64,000 nt of DNA. Source: Liolophura sinensis. Taxonomy: Eukaryota > Mollusca > Polyplacophora > Chitonida > Chitonidae. Every line of letters begins with the position of its first letter. Position 1 is the first letter of the stretch. The notes below the pieces were generated by a model. It was not told the DNA's origin. It worked only from the letters and a program-made list of their open reading frames with translations, and made no database searches. Of this stretch, positions 1 to 12,790 are shown piece after piece. The stretch lies in contig NC_088295.1 of assembly GCF_032854445.1 (NCBI RefSeq), forward strand, positions 70,091,058 to 70,155,057. The letters run 5' to 3'. The translations under genes were made by a program, and so were the position numbers.

Positions 1-176
1 TTCCTGCGGTATACCATGGAAAGGGCAGTGTGAGTGATTATCGAGCATCAATGTTAAGTCTGGATGTAACACCTTTGGCTTCAGTTGTAACCAAAGATGG
101 GAAACCCATCCAATATGGCAAGGGAAAGAACTCTGGTGGACAATATTCTTTAGAAATTAAGCTGATGGAAATTTAG
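1..176 (+). CDS. C-terminal exon of an unidentified gene (5' part outside window)
   Basis: An open frame runs from base 3 (first codon CCT) to a TAG at 174-176, giving 57 residues. The exon continues to the left of the window, so no start or acceptor can be seen. The peptide is soluble and ordered in composition, with segments such as SVSDYRASMLSLD and DGKPIQYGKGKNSGGQYSLE and the end IKLMEI. A poly(A) signal 126 bases past the stop supports a genuine terminal exon. Codon choice and GC content are higher than in the AT-rich sequence that follows. I do not recognise the family and infer no function. It could instead be a processed pseudogene fragment, but the frame is intact. Confidence 0.5.
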   Translation, partial: PAVYHGKGSVSDYRASMLSLDVTPLASVVTKDGKPIQYGKGKNSGGQYSLEIKLMEI

Positions 177-301
177 ATAATACACTATGTACTTAACAAA
201 AAAAAAAAAAAAAAATCCATCATTCCAGAAAAGATTGTAATCCTGAATGATAATTACCTTCTACAAAGGATAGGAGGAAGCGATCAAACTGATCAATGAG
301 C

Positions 302-307
302 AATAAA
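302..307 (+). terminator. Poly(A) signal AATAAA of the left-edge gene
   Basis: A canonical AATAAA lies 126 bases after the TAG of the left-edge exon. The short A-run at about 200-217 lies between stop and signal. This spacing suits an animal 3' UTR. Confidence 0.45.
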
Positions 308-2463
308 AACAGATTTCCATTGTATTCTCATTTTCTGCTTATTACACTGAGCAAGATAATAATGTAAAACTAATGTAGAGAAGAACTAACAGAGGAGAGA
401 GCTATTCTCACAATGGAGTTACAAACACTAAATTGTTGTCAGAGATGAAGAGGATAGAGGAATAGCCTGTGGCAGTACAATGTCCGCTCAATCAAAACAC
501 AACTGTGTGTGTGTTGTGAGCAAAACCTAGTCAAGCCAACATTGTGCTATCTAACAAGGAGAAAAGAATTACGCTTCCTGCAGTTCTTTCCTCACCTAAC
601 TTACTTTCAGACTATCAATAGCAAAGATCACACAAGTACTTAAGTCATGAGGTTCATTATTTTATTATCAACAAGTCTTACATTCATGTTGTAAGGCAAC
701 AGTACAATTTGTACCAGCATGATCACAGATAAAGTGTAAATTACTTATTTTACCTTTAGGTGACATGGTATTTAAGGCAATGGCAGTTGAGCAATTTCAT
801 AAATACGCACTGATATTTTTTATCTTATCAACTGAGGATATTTAAAAAGCTTAGTTCACAGCTCAATTAAGATCATATGCCTGGTGCTAGGTGGATGCGC
901 AAAGGACTTATCTGAAAGCAGCTGCAGGTATAAAAAACTTGCATTTTTGATGAATAAAAGCACACTGGCTTCACAATGACATGGACACCTTAGTACTGGG
1001 CCCAATCCAACAGTCTGTGTATAGCCTTGACTTGCCTATCTATCACTCCAGCCAATCAGAATCAATTCTGCATCCCTTTAATGAAACGATGAATCCTGAA
1101 TTTAAAATTTTAATGCCTATGGTTCCAAAATAACCGTTAAAAACAAATGTTAAATTCTGACAAATGAAACCTGGCTTTGTGTTATCCACCTCAGGTCAAC
1201 TGCATTTTAACGTTGCACTTTGGGAAGGTCTTCTCCATCATGCTTTAAACATGGCATAATAAATAATAAAGGTCATTATTAATGATAATTAATAGCATAA
1301 TCAGTTGTCAGATGATGTGAAGGTTAAGGGACAAACATAAAAGGTTGCAGATAAGCAAATGTATACAGGGTACTCTTATGTTGAAAAGAGATAGATTCTT
1401 TGTTAGTGTGGTGAAAATAGAACCACCCCCACCCTTCTCTGATATCTTATCTGCATGTGCAAGAAAGATTCCCATAAAGCTGGGCTCATGCAGTTATGAT
1501 TTATTGCACAAGCCTGGTTTAGGAAGGGATGATACCTGATGTCATGTGGAGGTAAAGTTTGACAGTACCGAGGCCCAGCCTATCAGGATAAAGAAGCCAG
1601 TCCCTGATGAAATCTCCTGTTGAGCAGGGAATACTGCTTTACAGCATGATGATATCACCAGTCAACTATGGGAATATATCACTGCTCAAGCCAGTTATTT
1701 TTACCCGCTTCTTTAGAGTAATTTGAAAGTTCACTGGCTGAGCTGATGACACTGATAAATATGCATCAGACTATAGGTGTACGAACACGGTGTATTTTTG
1801 TTGAACAGGTGCTATGATCTAAAGCAGGTCGCTAATACAATAGCGCACTCTAGGGACGATTTAATTATACATGCTGCACCACCTAATGATGGTTTAATGT
1901 TTGACAACTACACAGTAACATAACCTGCCTTTAGCATAATGATTATGGATGTCTACCGGTTTACTTTCTATAAAAATATGCAAATAATATATCAGATGTA
2001 CATGAATATAAAACTGCTATTTGCCTTAATTCATTGTTATCAGCTGCTGGCATAATGTTTAAAATTACATACATACTAATCTATCTGAAGTGATATATCA
2101 AACATGTGAAGTGCAGAAAAGCTAACTAACCACATGTACATTAGTTAATAGTACTGCATGTATGCAAGAAGTTCGTGTCTACCAGCAAGTCAAAAACTGA
2201 CAGCTAGTTAAACTAAAATTAAACAATCATGCTCACATGAAATCCTAAAGCATAACAGCTTGTGCTAATCTAGCCACAGGCCTGATTATGATCAATGCCC
2301 ATCTATACATGTCGACGTATTTATTTCATTTTGTACATTTTAAATGCTGCAGGGGTATTTCACACCACCTTATTAACAGTTTAAAAGTCCCCTGCTGGAG
2401 AAGCCACAATTAAGCTTGAAAGACAATTTAACTAACAAGTCCACAAGACAAACACGCCACATG
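308..2463. other. Non-coding, AT-rich stretch
   Basis: I see no coding exon, SINE or array here. The 64-codon + strand frame at 1345-1539 has no coding character and no splice context. Confidence 0.5.
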
Positions 2464-3390
2464 TAGGCCTGAAACACTACTTGACAGACAAACCTTTTTG
2501 CTGGATGAGCATATCTAGGCCTGAAATATTCCCTGACTAACAAGCCTTCTAAGCTGGATGAGCCATATCTTGACCTGAAACACTACTTGACTGACAAGCA
2601 TTTTTGCTGGATGAGCCATATCTAGGCCTGAAATACTACTAGACTAAAAAGCCTTTTTGCTGGATGAGCCATATCTAGGGCCTGGAAACACTACTAGACT
2701 GAAAAACCTTTTTCCTGTATCAGTCATATCTAGGCCTGAAATACTATTAGACTAAAAAAACCTTTTTGCTGGATGAGCCATGTCTAGGCCTGAAACACAA
2801 CTACACTGAAAATCCTTTTTGCTGTATGAGCCCATATCTAGGCCTGAAACACTACTAGACTGAAGAACCTTTTGCTGGATGAGCCACATCTAGGCCTGAA
2901 ATACTACAAGACTAAAAAGCCTTTTGCTGGATGAGCCATATCTAAACCTGAAATACTACTAGACTAAAAAGCCTTTTGCTGGATGAGCCATATCTAGGCC
3001 TGAAACACTACCAGACTGAAAAACCTTTTTTCTGTATCAGTCATATCTAGGCCTGAAATACTATTAGACTAAAAAAACCTTTTTTGCTGGATGAGCCACG
3101 TATAGGCCTGAAACACTACTAGACTGAAAAATCCTTTTTGCTGTATGAGCCATATCTAGGCCTGAAACACTGCCTAGACTGAAAAACCCTTTTTGCTGGA
3201 TGAGCCACATCTAGGCCTGAAACACTACTAGACTGAAAAACCTTTTTTTCTGTATCAGTCATATCTAGGCCTGAAACATTACCCGACAAACCAACCTTGC
3301 TGCAGGAGCCATATCTAGCCCTGAAACAATTACAGGACCAACAAGGTTGAATGAGCCATATCTGTAGGCCTTAAATTACTGGGACTAATG
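2464..3390. repeat. Tandem array, ~52-55 bp unit, about 18 copies
   Basis: A unit of the form TCTAGGCCTGAAACACTAC, then TAGACTGAAAAACC, then TTTTTGCTGGATGAGCCATA, repeats about 18 times. Starts include 2514, 2620, 2727, 2836, 2890, 2993, 3046, 3154 and 3209. Copies differ by point changes and by length of the A and T runs, giving 52-55 bp periods. Edge copies are more diverged, as expected for unequal exchange. All frames are interrupted, so it is a minisatellite, not coding. Confidence 0.92.
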
Positions 3391-5754
3391 AAAGCATACT
3401 TAGTTTGTACGAGACTAAGGATGCTAACTTGATGGACATGCTAGTCATGTATTATAGTAAGGTGACCCTCAAAAAATAATTAATTTTGAACTCAATATTT
3501 CACTGTGTATTCGATAAACCATAGCTAACAGTGACATTAATGCATTTAGCTTTGGTTCTCCTCAGACCTCAGTTATGGAAGAGGTCCACCATCACATTAT
3601 CCCATCTGACAATAGGCTGTACTTATATACCATATGTTGACAGGAAGTCAATACTCACCAAAAACCACCACCACTGACAATCAGCAGGACTTTTTTCAAA
3701 TCACAAGTTTTAATATACATGGTACATTCTCATAACAGACTTAATTGAAGATGAAAGACTGGAGAAATAGGACAAAAATCAGCGTGGTGGTAGTACCAGG
3801 TACATTATGAACACCTATTGATACAGTGGAATAGTATCATAAACCTGAGAAAATAATGTTAATTACCTGCCAGAGCTTGGGCCTAGTTATAGTGTCCCCT
3901 CATAACCAACACTCTCCTAAATCCATGGTTTTCTTCGTTCAGTACATTCACTGCTGTGTTGACAGTCAATTATTAAATATAAAGTCAATGTGGCATGTCG
4001 TTGCTTCATTTTATTTCTGTATACACATTTAAATAACATGTACGATCAGTGACATTTGTTGTCTTATCCCTAAAAAATTTCCCCTAAAATAGAAGAGAAA
4101 TTCACCAATCACAAATCTTCAGCAAGCCAAAAAGCATAGTTTAATCCAGAATAATCCAGCATCAGCCCTAAATTCTGCTCCAATCTGTCATAACAGGAAC
4201 AAAGTCAATTTATCGCACTGATTACATTCATCAGATGTCAATTTGATCAAGCAGTCTTGTTAACATTTAGCATATTAATTACACAGGTAATAGAGCCAAT
4301 TTAAACCAGCTTAATGCGTTAACACCCTATTTGTCAACTGCACAGCTACCCTTCAGACATGACCATCAAACAGCAACCTTTTGCCAGACTGTTTGCTGCC
4401 TCATGCCAAAAAGCGTTTCAGTAGCAGCATTAAGTTTGCCTACAGCCTGTATCAATAGCTTTGCTTACTATATAAATAATTCCCCTCTTTTCTAGGAAAA
4501 CTAAAAATAAACCTACCAGTTGTATCTTAATTACAGTTTTCTTTGTCTTTTTTGTTTTCAATGCATTTCAAAAATAGTAATAAATTGATCCATATTGACC
4601 ACTGACCCAGTGACCCTGCTTTCCATACCACAAGATTCTGAGGAAAAGGAAGCACAATACAGAGCTACACAAACAAGCAAAGCTAGGAGAATTTTAACAG
4701 CAAACAACAATCAATTGACAAAAGAGGTGACAATATCTACAAACACACAAATAATTTTAAACTAGAAGCTTGTCCAACAAAATTAAGCTTAAAAGACCAA
4801 AAACATGCAGAGAAAAATGAACATCTTCCATCATTCTCATTTGCTTTTTTTGTCTCCGAGGGATACGTGTAATAACATGAATAGATAGTTTCTAATTGTT
4901 TATCCCATAAATGTTCATTTTTCTGAGTAATAAAGGCATGAAATATCATTTTGATATGCACCACCCATAATATAAATTCCGACATTTTGATTGGTCCATG
5001 TATCTTTTCATTCATCAAATCGACCAATCAAAAATTACAACTTGGGTGTACAGGCACTGCTTTTTTTTTTCACAATTTTTTCTTGTCATCTGCAAATGCC
5101 AACATGGCTGACTTTCAACCACGTTGCGCCAGAGTTATAAATGTGACAAGAGATAATCGAATCAATGTGGAAATCCTCATCATTGACCATGACATAGAGC
5201 TATCGCCACAAAGGCTAAATAATGGCGCTGATATTTGGCGGTCCCATATCGTGTGGTATCTTTCACGTGCATGTTCATTACAATCATGAGGCACCCAAAC
5301 GGTGATGTGTTTGTGTTAATGAATAGTCATTTGAATCTTCACAAGAACACTAGCTGTTGCCTAATTTCCAATTAGCCATTACAACTGCGGACTGTTTTGA
5401 TTGTTCAACCTTCGTTAAGTTAAACTGTCAGCTGTTTTTTGAAAGTTGCACGGCACACGAGAAATTTGTCTATTTTTCGACAGTAATTTTTTCTGTAGTA
5501 AAATGTAATATTCTTGTTATAAAAATTAAGGTATTGAACAATATATTGTAAAAAGCAAACTTTTGACATCTCTATGGCACAAAAACGTCCTTATGCAAAT
5601 AAATTTTGTCTGTACTATATTATACTCTGCCACGTACTTATCACTTACTGATGACGCTTCACTTGACCTATACATGGGATATCACTACGCGGTTAGACCT
5701 CGGCACAGTTTCCTAAAAGCTATAAATTTGCAATTAGGTATTTATGGGATTATA
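3391..5754. other. Non-coding stretch with weak chance ORFs
   Basis: No convincing exon. A 61-codon frame starting at ATG 5104 (MADFQPRCARV...) has a fair start context but no splice or family support; it is mentioned under rejected items. Confidence 0.4.
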
Positions 5755-5897
5755 GGATATGAAATTCGTGACCCTCGATATCAAATTTATTAAATTCAAG
5801 TAGTAGTTTTCATTTGTTCCTCGCCGGAGACTCAAAACAAAAGAAAACTACTACTCGTTTAATAAATTTGATATCGATGGTCACTCATTACATATCC
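5755..5897. repeat. Long imperfect inverted repeat (fold-back element)
   Basis: Left arm 5755-5811 and right arm 5843-5897 are inverted copies (about 85% by eye) separated by a 31-base loop. The inner 40 bases are nearly perfect, with TCGATATCAAATTTATTAAA and AGTAGTAGTTTTC on both sides. It fits a fold-back or MITE-like element. The stem is long for an animal pre-miRNA. Confidence 0.8.
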
Positions 5898-7472
5898 TTT
5901 ATATATTTAGTCAGGCAAATTAAAGAGGACTTTTTATTTACTTTTTCATTTTGTGTGAAAGCTAAAACATTTATCTACAAAGATACCTCCCACTCCCACG
6001 ACAGTACTTGTCAGTGGAAGAAAAAAGATAGATAGTGTCGCCAGATCCAGGGCTCGTCAATATCCAGGGCTAAAATACACTTATAGCCCGCCTTAACCTA
6101 GAGACTGGCCAACGCTGATAGTAACAGAGGAAATCAACCCTCTACCGTTTCCTACCACCACTTGACTATTAGTAGAAAGTATTCCCTTACTGTAAGACAT
6201 GACTAATTACTACTGACCTGGCTTTAGCTGAGCAAACACATCTACTTAACATGTTTTACCGCTTTAGAACTCTCCAGTTACAAGTTCAGGGATGATTCAA
6301 AAGATTAAGTTTCCAACTTCAAGTGTTTCTTTTTTAATCATCTATATTTTTTGTTTTTTAGAGCGTCAAGATAATGTCTTAACTCAATAATTGATTCATG
6401 AAAAATTTACATGTATGTATCAGATTTGAAGATATATCAAAAAGATGCACACATGCAGTTTGAATAAAGCACAAGACTGTGGTGAAATCGTTTGCTTCAC
6501 TCTGCTTTTCAGATCAAACATGGAATATTGTAATACGTACAATAAAGCTTAAATCACTTTCATCCCAACTTCTTTGCTGTCAAATTTCTAATGCTCCTGT
6601 TCTGTACTCAGTAATGCCAACAATCTACTCCCTAAATACTGGGCTAGGCTGAAGACAGTCAAGGGAAAGCACAAATGGCAACTGCTCCTCTAAAATCTTC
6701 AGCTTCAACCCCCTCTCCCATCCCACTCGAAACGTTTGATCCCAAAACAACTTGAGCATCAGGGTCAAGTGCTTGTTTTTACCAAGACACCATTAAATTG
6801 AAAATCTCTTATCAACAAGTGGCATCCAAAATATTTTATTTCTGAATTTTCTACACTCCTCCATACACTTAGATTCTCCTTGCATTATTGTTATTACATC
6901 TGAAAACAATGGCTTCTTGTATCAAACCTTTGGCACACAGCAATGTTTGTGAAATCCATGGGAATGAATTGAGGAAGGACTAAATAAACTGAAATCCCCA
7001 TGTTAAAAACAGAAGTTTTCTTCTGAAATTTACACATTTTATTTCTTAAAATAAGTTTTTATTCTTGGAAAAAATGGGTAGTTCCCTTGTCATTTAGCAC
7101 AGTACTTTACAAAGCCAGAGTTGTAGTGAATAAATCTGTTTTAGGCTAGACTCTACCTTTCTCAAACAATGTGGGTCCAGCAACTAGAGTGGTCAACGCT
7201 ACCTCAAATTTACAACACCCCTTATGAGAATGCTACCCTGCCCTTTGATAATACTGTGAGAAAAAGCAGACCAGCAAAAGAGCTAGCAATCGAAGATATC
7301 GCTAAACCTTAACAGTTTTATGCTAAAAAAATCTATAGAGCGGTATTTGAGGGTAAACAATCCCTCCCTTAAACAAAGCAGCTTGTACACAAATACAGAT
7401 CAGCAACGCCTCACGGAATTTTCTTAGGGGCAGCGCAGCAAATCCAAATCTATTCCCTAAATTCGCGCTAAC
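5898..7472. other. Non-coding stretch
   Basis: No supported exon or repeat. A 39-codon minus frame near 6650-6780 has stops at both ends and no acceptor. Confidence 0.4.
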
Positions 7473-7548
7473 CTGCCGCAAGCTCGCTTCGTCCAGGGGC
7501 TTTGTTGTCTCAACAAGCAAGTCAGAGCTGAAGAGACTTAACTGGCGT
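7473..7548 (-). other. Weak candidate coding exon, minus strand
   Basis: On the minus strand an AG acceptor precedes 7548 and a GT donor (GTTAGC) follows 7473. They enclose 76 bases read as RQLSLFSSDLLVETTKPLDEA and on to SLRQ. GC content and CpG use exceed the surroundings. It would need a preceding exon ending with two bases of a codon, and the known exon at 13,824 ends with one, so a missing exon would be required. It may be chance. Confidence 0.2.
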
Positions 7549-10500
7549 CTGGCATTAAAATTACAACAAACTTTATGAGAAAACTCTTGACCTTTATTGA
7601 ACACTCAGTGTCGGCCTAGCACTGACATATATCCATTAAAGTAATTCCTCAAAGTTAATACATCTAATTGCGTAAAAAACAATCACAGTAAATATCAGAA
7701 TAATAAAATGTTTCAAAAGATCTGAAGGTTTTGGGTTTGGTATTATAAGAACTCGAGGCTGGGTGACAACACATTTTACTGATGCTGTTTTTTTTTTTTA
7801 AATTTTTTAAGATAGCCGTCAGTTTTGTGGCTGGCAAAAACTGGGAGTTCAGGAAAATCCACTATTCCTTGGCAAGTAACCGATGCACTTACCTAAATGT
7901 AAATGTGATATAACATACTGTGGTCTTAGCCTAACCTTAGACTGCTAAATGGCCAAACAAGCATCACAGACAGTTTCAGGTCACCAGCAACTTTGAAAAG
8001 AGGTTCAGGAGAAAACACTGAAAATGACAACCACATATTGCTCCTACAGCTTATCAAAGAGTGGGTATTCTTACAATTGACCACAACCACAATACACATG
8101 TATACCATCAGCTTTTTCAATGCACTATTTACATGTAACCACTACATGCTTTCAGCTTTATATTTACTTGTTATAAAAGGCTGCGTAAATATACATACAT
8201 CTTGAGTCAACAAGACTTCAACATGCTTATATATATTCTAGACTGTACAGCAATGTTTCTGATAGCATGAGCTGTAGTTATCAGTGGATGGAACTGGTTT
8301 TCTGAGTGCAGCCTCAGCAGTTGGTCCTGAGGTTTTAGATCTAATTAGCACCTACATCTGAACCATATTCAAGTGTATTGGAGCACCTCTAGCCTCCTCT
8401 GCACCAGTCCTAGCTCCTACATGTTTATCACACAGACTTGGCAAAGATCCTGTAAACAGTACCATAATGAGATAGGCAGTGGTTCTTTTGACCCTTCTCC
8501 AAAGCACCCCCCCCCCCCTCAACCGACTCCCATCCTAGTTTCCCCTCACCCCCAGGACTGTTCTCTGAGCCAGCTTTGGACTGCCTTGTCTTCATTCAGC
8601 CTCTCCACTGTTGCTCAGACCCAGGCTATACATAGCAACCTCATACACAAGTTGATAAGTGAATTACTTATGTAGGTCACTTAGCAAAATATACAGCTGC
8701 TTAGCACAAAACAGCTGAAACCAAGATAATGATTCAACTTCTTTGTTCAATCATCTACTTCATAAATCAATCCACCTTCATACTAATTCTAGATCAGTTG
8801 ATGTGCACCAACAGACATGTTCACAGGAAGTCAAAAGTAAACATAGCAAGTACTGGGTTAAAAGAAAGTATCTTTTTGAATTTGCCTTTAAAGTTTTTGT
8901 GAATTGTGAATTCTCTCGGGTATGAACTATAAGTTAAAGTTTCAAGAAAAAGTTACTGGCAGATCAAATACCATTTTCTCTTTCAGAAGGCAGATTCCGT
9001 ACACACGGCTTAAACATAGTTGTTTCTCTATTTTCATTGCCTCACTAAAGAATATAGGAATTTTTACAGTTCTGATAAAGCAGGAAGTGCTAGTGTGTAC
9101 GGACTATGAATGAGCTATATATGGCTGGCTGGATTTACACCTGCATAAGGTGGCTAAGATCAATGGCAAGACACTCTCTTACATCAAAGTGGGACACCAT
9201 AAAAACTCTGAAAAATCCCCACACCAAACTGGCTTACTTTCCAGATAACATCTTAATATTTCACTGTATTGAGGTTTTTATGGCCTGTTTTGGTTAATTT
9301 GCTCTATGGAAGTCACCATTCAATGACATCTGTATGTGTTGATAAAAGAATGTTGAATGTCTTTCAGAATGAGTCCTAAGTGAAGTTTTAGGTTGGCTAC
9401 AACAAGTAGATCTTGAATGAACTTCTAGGCAGAATAGCCTGGGCCGGGGGGGGGGGGGGGGGGGGGACCACTGATAAAGTTGGGCACAAGTAGTCAGAGA
9501 TTTCCATTCAGAAAACCACTTAGGTTACCTGTGAATGAATGAACTAGGGTGGGGGAGGGTGTGAGGCCCTGGAGGAGTGGGTGCCACTCAAGACCAGGGC
9601 AAAGTTTTGTTGACATAAAACCTAAGCCAGCTAGCACCAGTAGGTCACAAAGATTGCCCAGTCACCCTCAGCTGCTGGGCACCATATAACTAGAGTAAGT
9701 TATCTCCATATCTATACAAGATATTTACACCAATTTCGTTTGAGCAAACATAACGACACTATCCAGGAAGTCCTAGGACTGATTGACATTATCTAACAGT
9801 TTGCAATTTGTGTTTTTATGACAGGTATGAGGTCAAAAAAATGTGTCACTCGAAACTGCTTCTGATACGTACGGCAGCCAGTTTGTGGGGAAATTTTCGT
9901 TGTCTGGCTCAATCATGACAAGATTAATTATATATTACAGTTTAGATTCTTTATCCAGAAATGCTATATAAAGCTCATTACCTAGCTACAGAAGCCTTGA
10001 ACTGACCTACAACTTATGACTCAACATAGGTTCTGAAAATATTACGACACCTGCAACTGTTTCTTTCTTCCTTTCAACACATGGAGTAATTACTTCAAAG
10101 TCTTCAAATGAAATAGGATATTAACCAAAGTGTGTACAAAGCTGATGACCTAAACATTACAGTTTGGTGCTGAACGACAATTTTGTTCTTTTTGGCAGTC
10201 CTGTAGAGCTGTATGTAATGATTTCTTCAAGATGTGTTATGATTACAGTTTGAATTTCTATTATCACATGTGTGTATGTTGCCATTCTAATATACTTCTG
10301 TGACTAGTTGGGCTGGCTATTAAGTGGAAGAGTGGTGAAGTTAGCCTCATAACCCAGATCAGTTGTTTAGTTAGAGTCTGAGTCATAGGCACAGGACAGA
10401 ATGACAAGTCCCAGGGTAAGGGATACCATATGGGGCTCCCCAGCAGCTGCTCTTGTGAACTGAACAATACCAAAGGTCGCTAATCACAACCCTACAAAAC

Positions 10501-12560
10501 ATTCCCCTAAAACCTCCCAATGAAGTTCCAAAATCACAGGCTGATGTCATGCAGACACACGGACAGAAATTCCAGAATTGTTACTAGAAGTTCGTACTTA
10601 AAAACCATGACAGGCAAAGGACATGGGAAGTATGAAGTCAGAAAAGTACTGCGTAATAGCTTAACCCAACTGCCATTTAACATCATATACAGTTACCACT
10701 TTAATAGAGATGTCATTTCTGTGGCGGCTTCGTTTGATCAAAAGGTGGGTGTCGTTTGGTGTGCTTACGCAGTCACACAATAAGAGATACCCTTGGGCAA
10801 AACTTAAATCCTATAAATTAGTCAAGTAATTTTTGTGGTCCATCTGGATAAATATGGTGTTAATATACAATGGCAGTACATGCAAATGTCAAAGTCAACA
10901 GGTCACAAATAAACAACCGTCCAACTTTCCCACGACTGATCTAACACTTCTGTTATGAAGTTAGTAATTTGAATTTCACTTAAAATACATAATCAATTAA
11001 GAATATGTTCTTTACAATTTACTTATTCAAGATTTAACACAAATGGCATTTGTGAGAGAAACTTAACAATGGAGTAGCACTTGGGAAATCAAGTGTTGGA
11101 GAAGCTTTATCACAGAAACATTGGGACATACTAAATACACTGTACACATATTAACAACAGCCTCACAAGATCTCAAACAGAAAGGTAATGCTTTAATACA
11201 TATATAAACAATATAATTTATTACATGAAACCAGAATTAATGCCAGAAAGCACTACATATTTTCGCAAACATTCAATATGGTCCAACTTTTGGCATTTGT
11301 GAGTGTTGTATATATGTATAGTCATGATGCAGCCAGGTATTTTGTAAAATAATGCAAAAGCATGAATATTCTGAATAATCTTAATAGTCACTGTTGATAT
11401 CTCAATATTTTGACAACCTCAGAACACATTTAGCAATTGTTCTAACATTCAGGTCGTCTGAAGATAGCAAAGTCGACATATTGAAATGTCAGGTATTCTG
11501 TACTTAGTTCCCTGGATCACTGGCATTGTATCAGGACTAAGAACCTCTTGCAGTCAATACTAATTCTAAGCATTTTCCCACAAAACAGTTCAAGTCTCCT
11601 GCAGTAATTAAGGGTAACTTAAGTGGAATTATTCCCATCCAGGTAAATATTATCTCTATGCCAAGCCAGCAGGACTCCTTTAACCCTTTGCCCCTGCCTG
11701 CCAGCTCCCCTATTCTGTGAGCTTTTGGCCAGGAGGATCGAGGGTTATGACTTTCTGGCTGTAACCCCAGAGCTCCTGGCTATGTGGGTACAACAATGGC
11801 AGGCTGGGGATTGTTACTGTGTTGGCATGTCTAACTGGCAGCCCTTCAACCTGACAGCTATAGTGCTGACATTGTCCAGTTGTGGGTGACATCACCAAAC
11901 CCAGGGGGAGGGCTGATTGGCCCAAGTACCCACCATCTCCACCAGACAGGCTGATCAGGCTATACACCTGACCCACACATTTCCTAACACAATAACCCCA
12001 CTTCCTCTCAATTAGTTCATCATAATTAGCCTTTAATCTGGGCTCCATGTTCCACAATCACTTACACTGATACCTGAGGTCCACTACCTGTTCATACTGG
12101 GGGGGTCCACCATTAATGCTAGGTAATTGACTGTCAGCTAATCTATCTCACCATCACTACAATTTGCATGAAATTAAAAAGGGCTGCAAATCTGTAATTA
12201 ACCTATTAAACTAAGGAACACAGCAGGACGGATAAATTGTGAATTTCAAACTAAAGTGACTGCCAACACAGTAGTCATTTGTGTTAATATTTATTTACAT
12301 GACATTAGTTCATAAAGCCATCATAGGTGACACCATGCTCCTGTCATATAACCACTTGTAATATTTCTGGTAGGTTAATAAAATTACAAAGTTTTGTGAA
12401 AGTGCCAGGGCAGAGATGGGACAGGATAAATCAGCTGCTCAGAAGCAGATCTATGTGGGTCAGGCGGTCAATCGGCAAGTGAGGATCTGCTCTACTTCTG
12501 ACCTTATGTCCACATGCAACCCTTGTGGCCAGGAAGTGGTAGAAAGATAGTATGCAGAAA
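7549..12560. other. Non-coding stretch; C-run at ~8504 and G-run at 9446-9466
   Basis: I see no supported exon. Poly(C) at about 8504-8517 and a 21-base poly(G) at 9446-9466 are simple tracts. A GC-richer block at 11,640-12,060 holds a 115-codon minus frame of proline/serine-rich composition with no family likeness. It may be conserved non-coding or 3' UTR of the minus-strand gene to the right. Confidence 0.4.
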
Positions 12561-12564
12561 CCAC

Positions 12565-12790
12565 CACAACTGTGGTCTGTACTACCTGTATAACAGTACT
12601 TACAACAACCACAACTGTTGTCTGTACTACCTGTACACCCGTACCTACAAAAGCCACAACTGTAGTCTGTACTACCTGTACACCCGTACTTACAAAAGCC
12701 ACAACTGTAGTCTGTACTACCTGTATACCAGTTCTTACAACAGCCACAACTGTAGCCTATACTACCTGTATAGGACTTGTGAGAAAATGT
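12565..12790. repeat. Tandem array, 45-bp unit, ~5 copies
   Basis: The unit contains CTGTACTACCTGTACACC and AAAGCCACAACTGTAGT and repeats five times. Because 45 is divisible by three, both strands stay open and give repetitive low-complexity frames (for example a Thr/Cys-rich 15-residue repeat on +). No start context, splice sites or flanking coding sequence support translation, so this is a minisatellite. Confidence 0.88.

Noticed and set aside
2464..3390. CRISPR-like regular repeats
   Set aside because: Direct head-to-tail copies without unique spacers in a eukaryotic genome; simple minisatellite.
5104..5289. 61-codon frame beginning MADFQPRCARVINVT
   Set aside because: Reasonable start context but isolated, with no poly(A) signal, splice donor or known family.
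11710..12057. 115-codon minus frame (MWNMEPRLKANYDELIERK...)
   Set aside because: GC-richer block but no splice signals in phase with the exon at 13,824 and no family match; could be conserved non-coding DNA.
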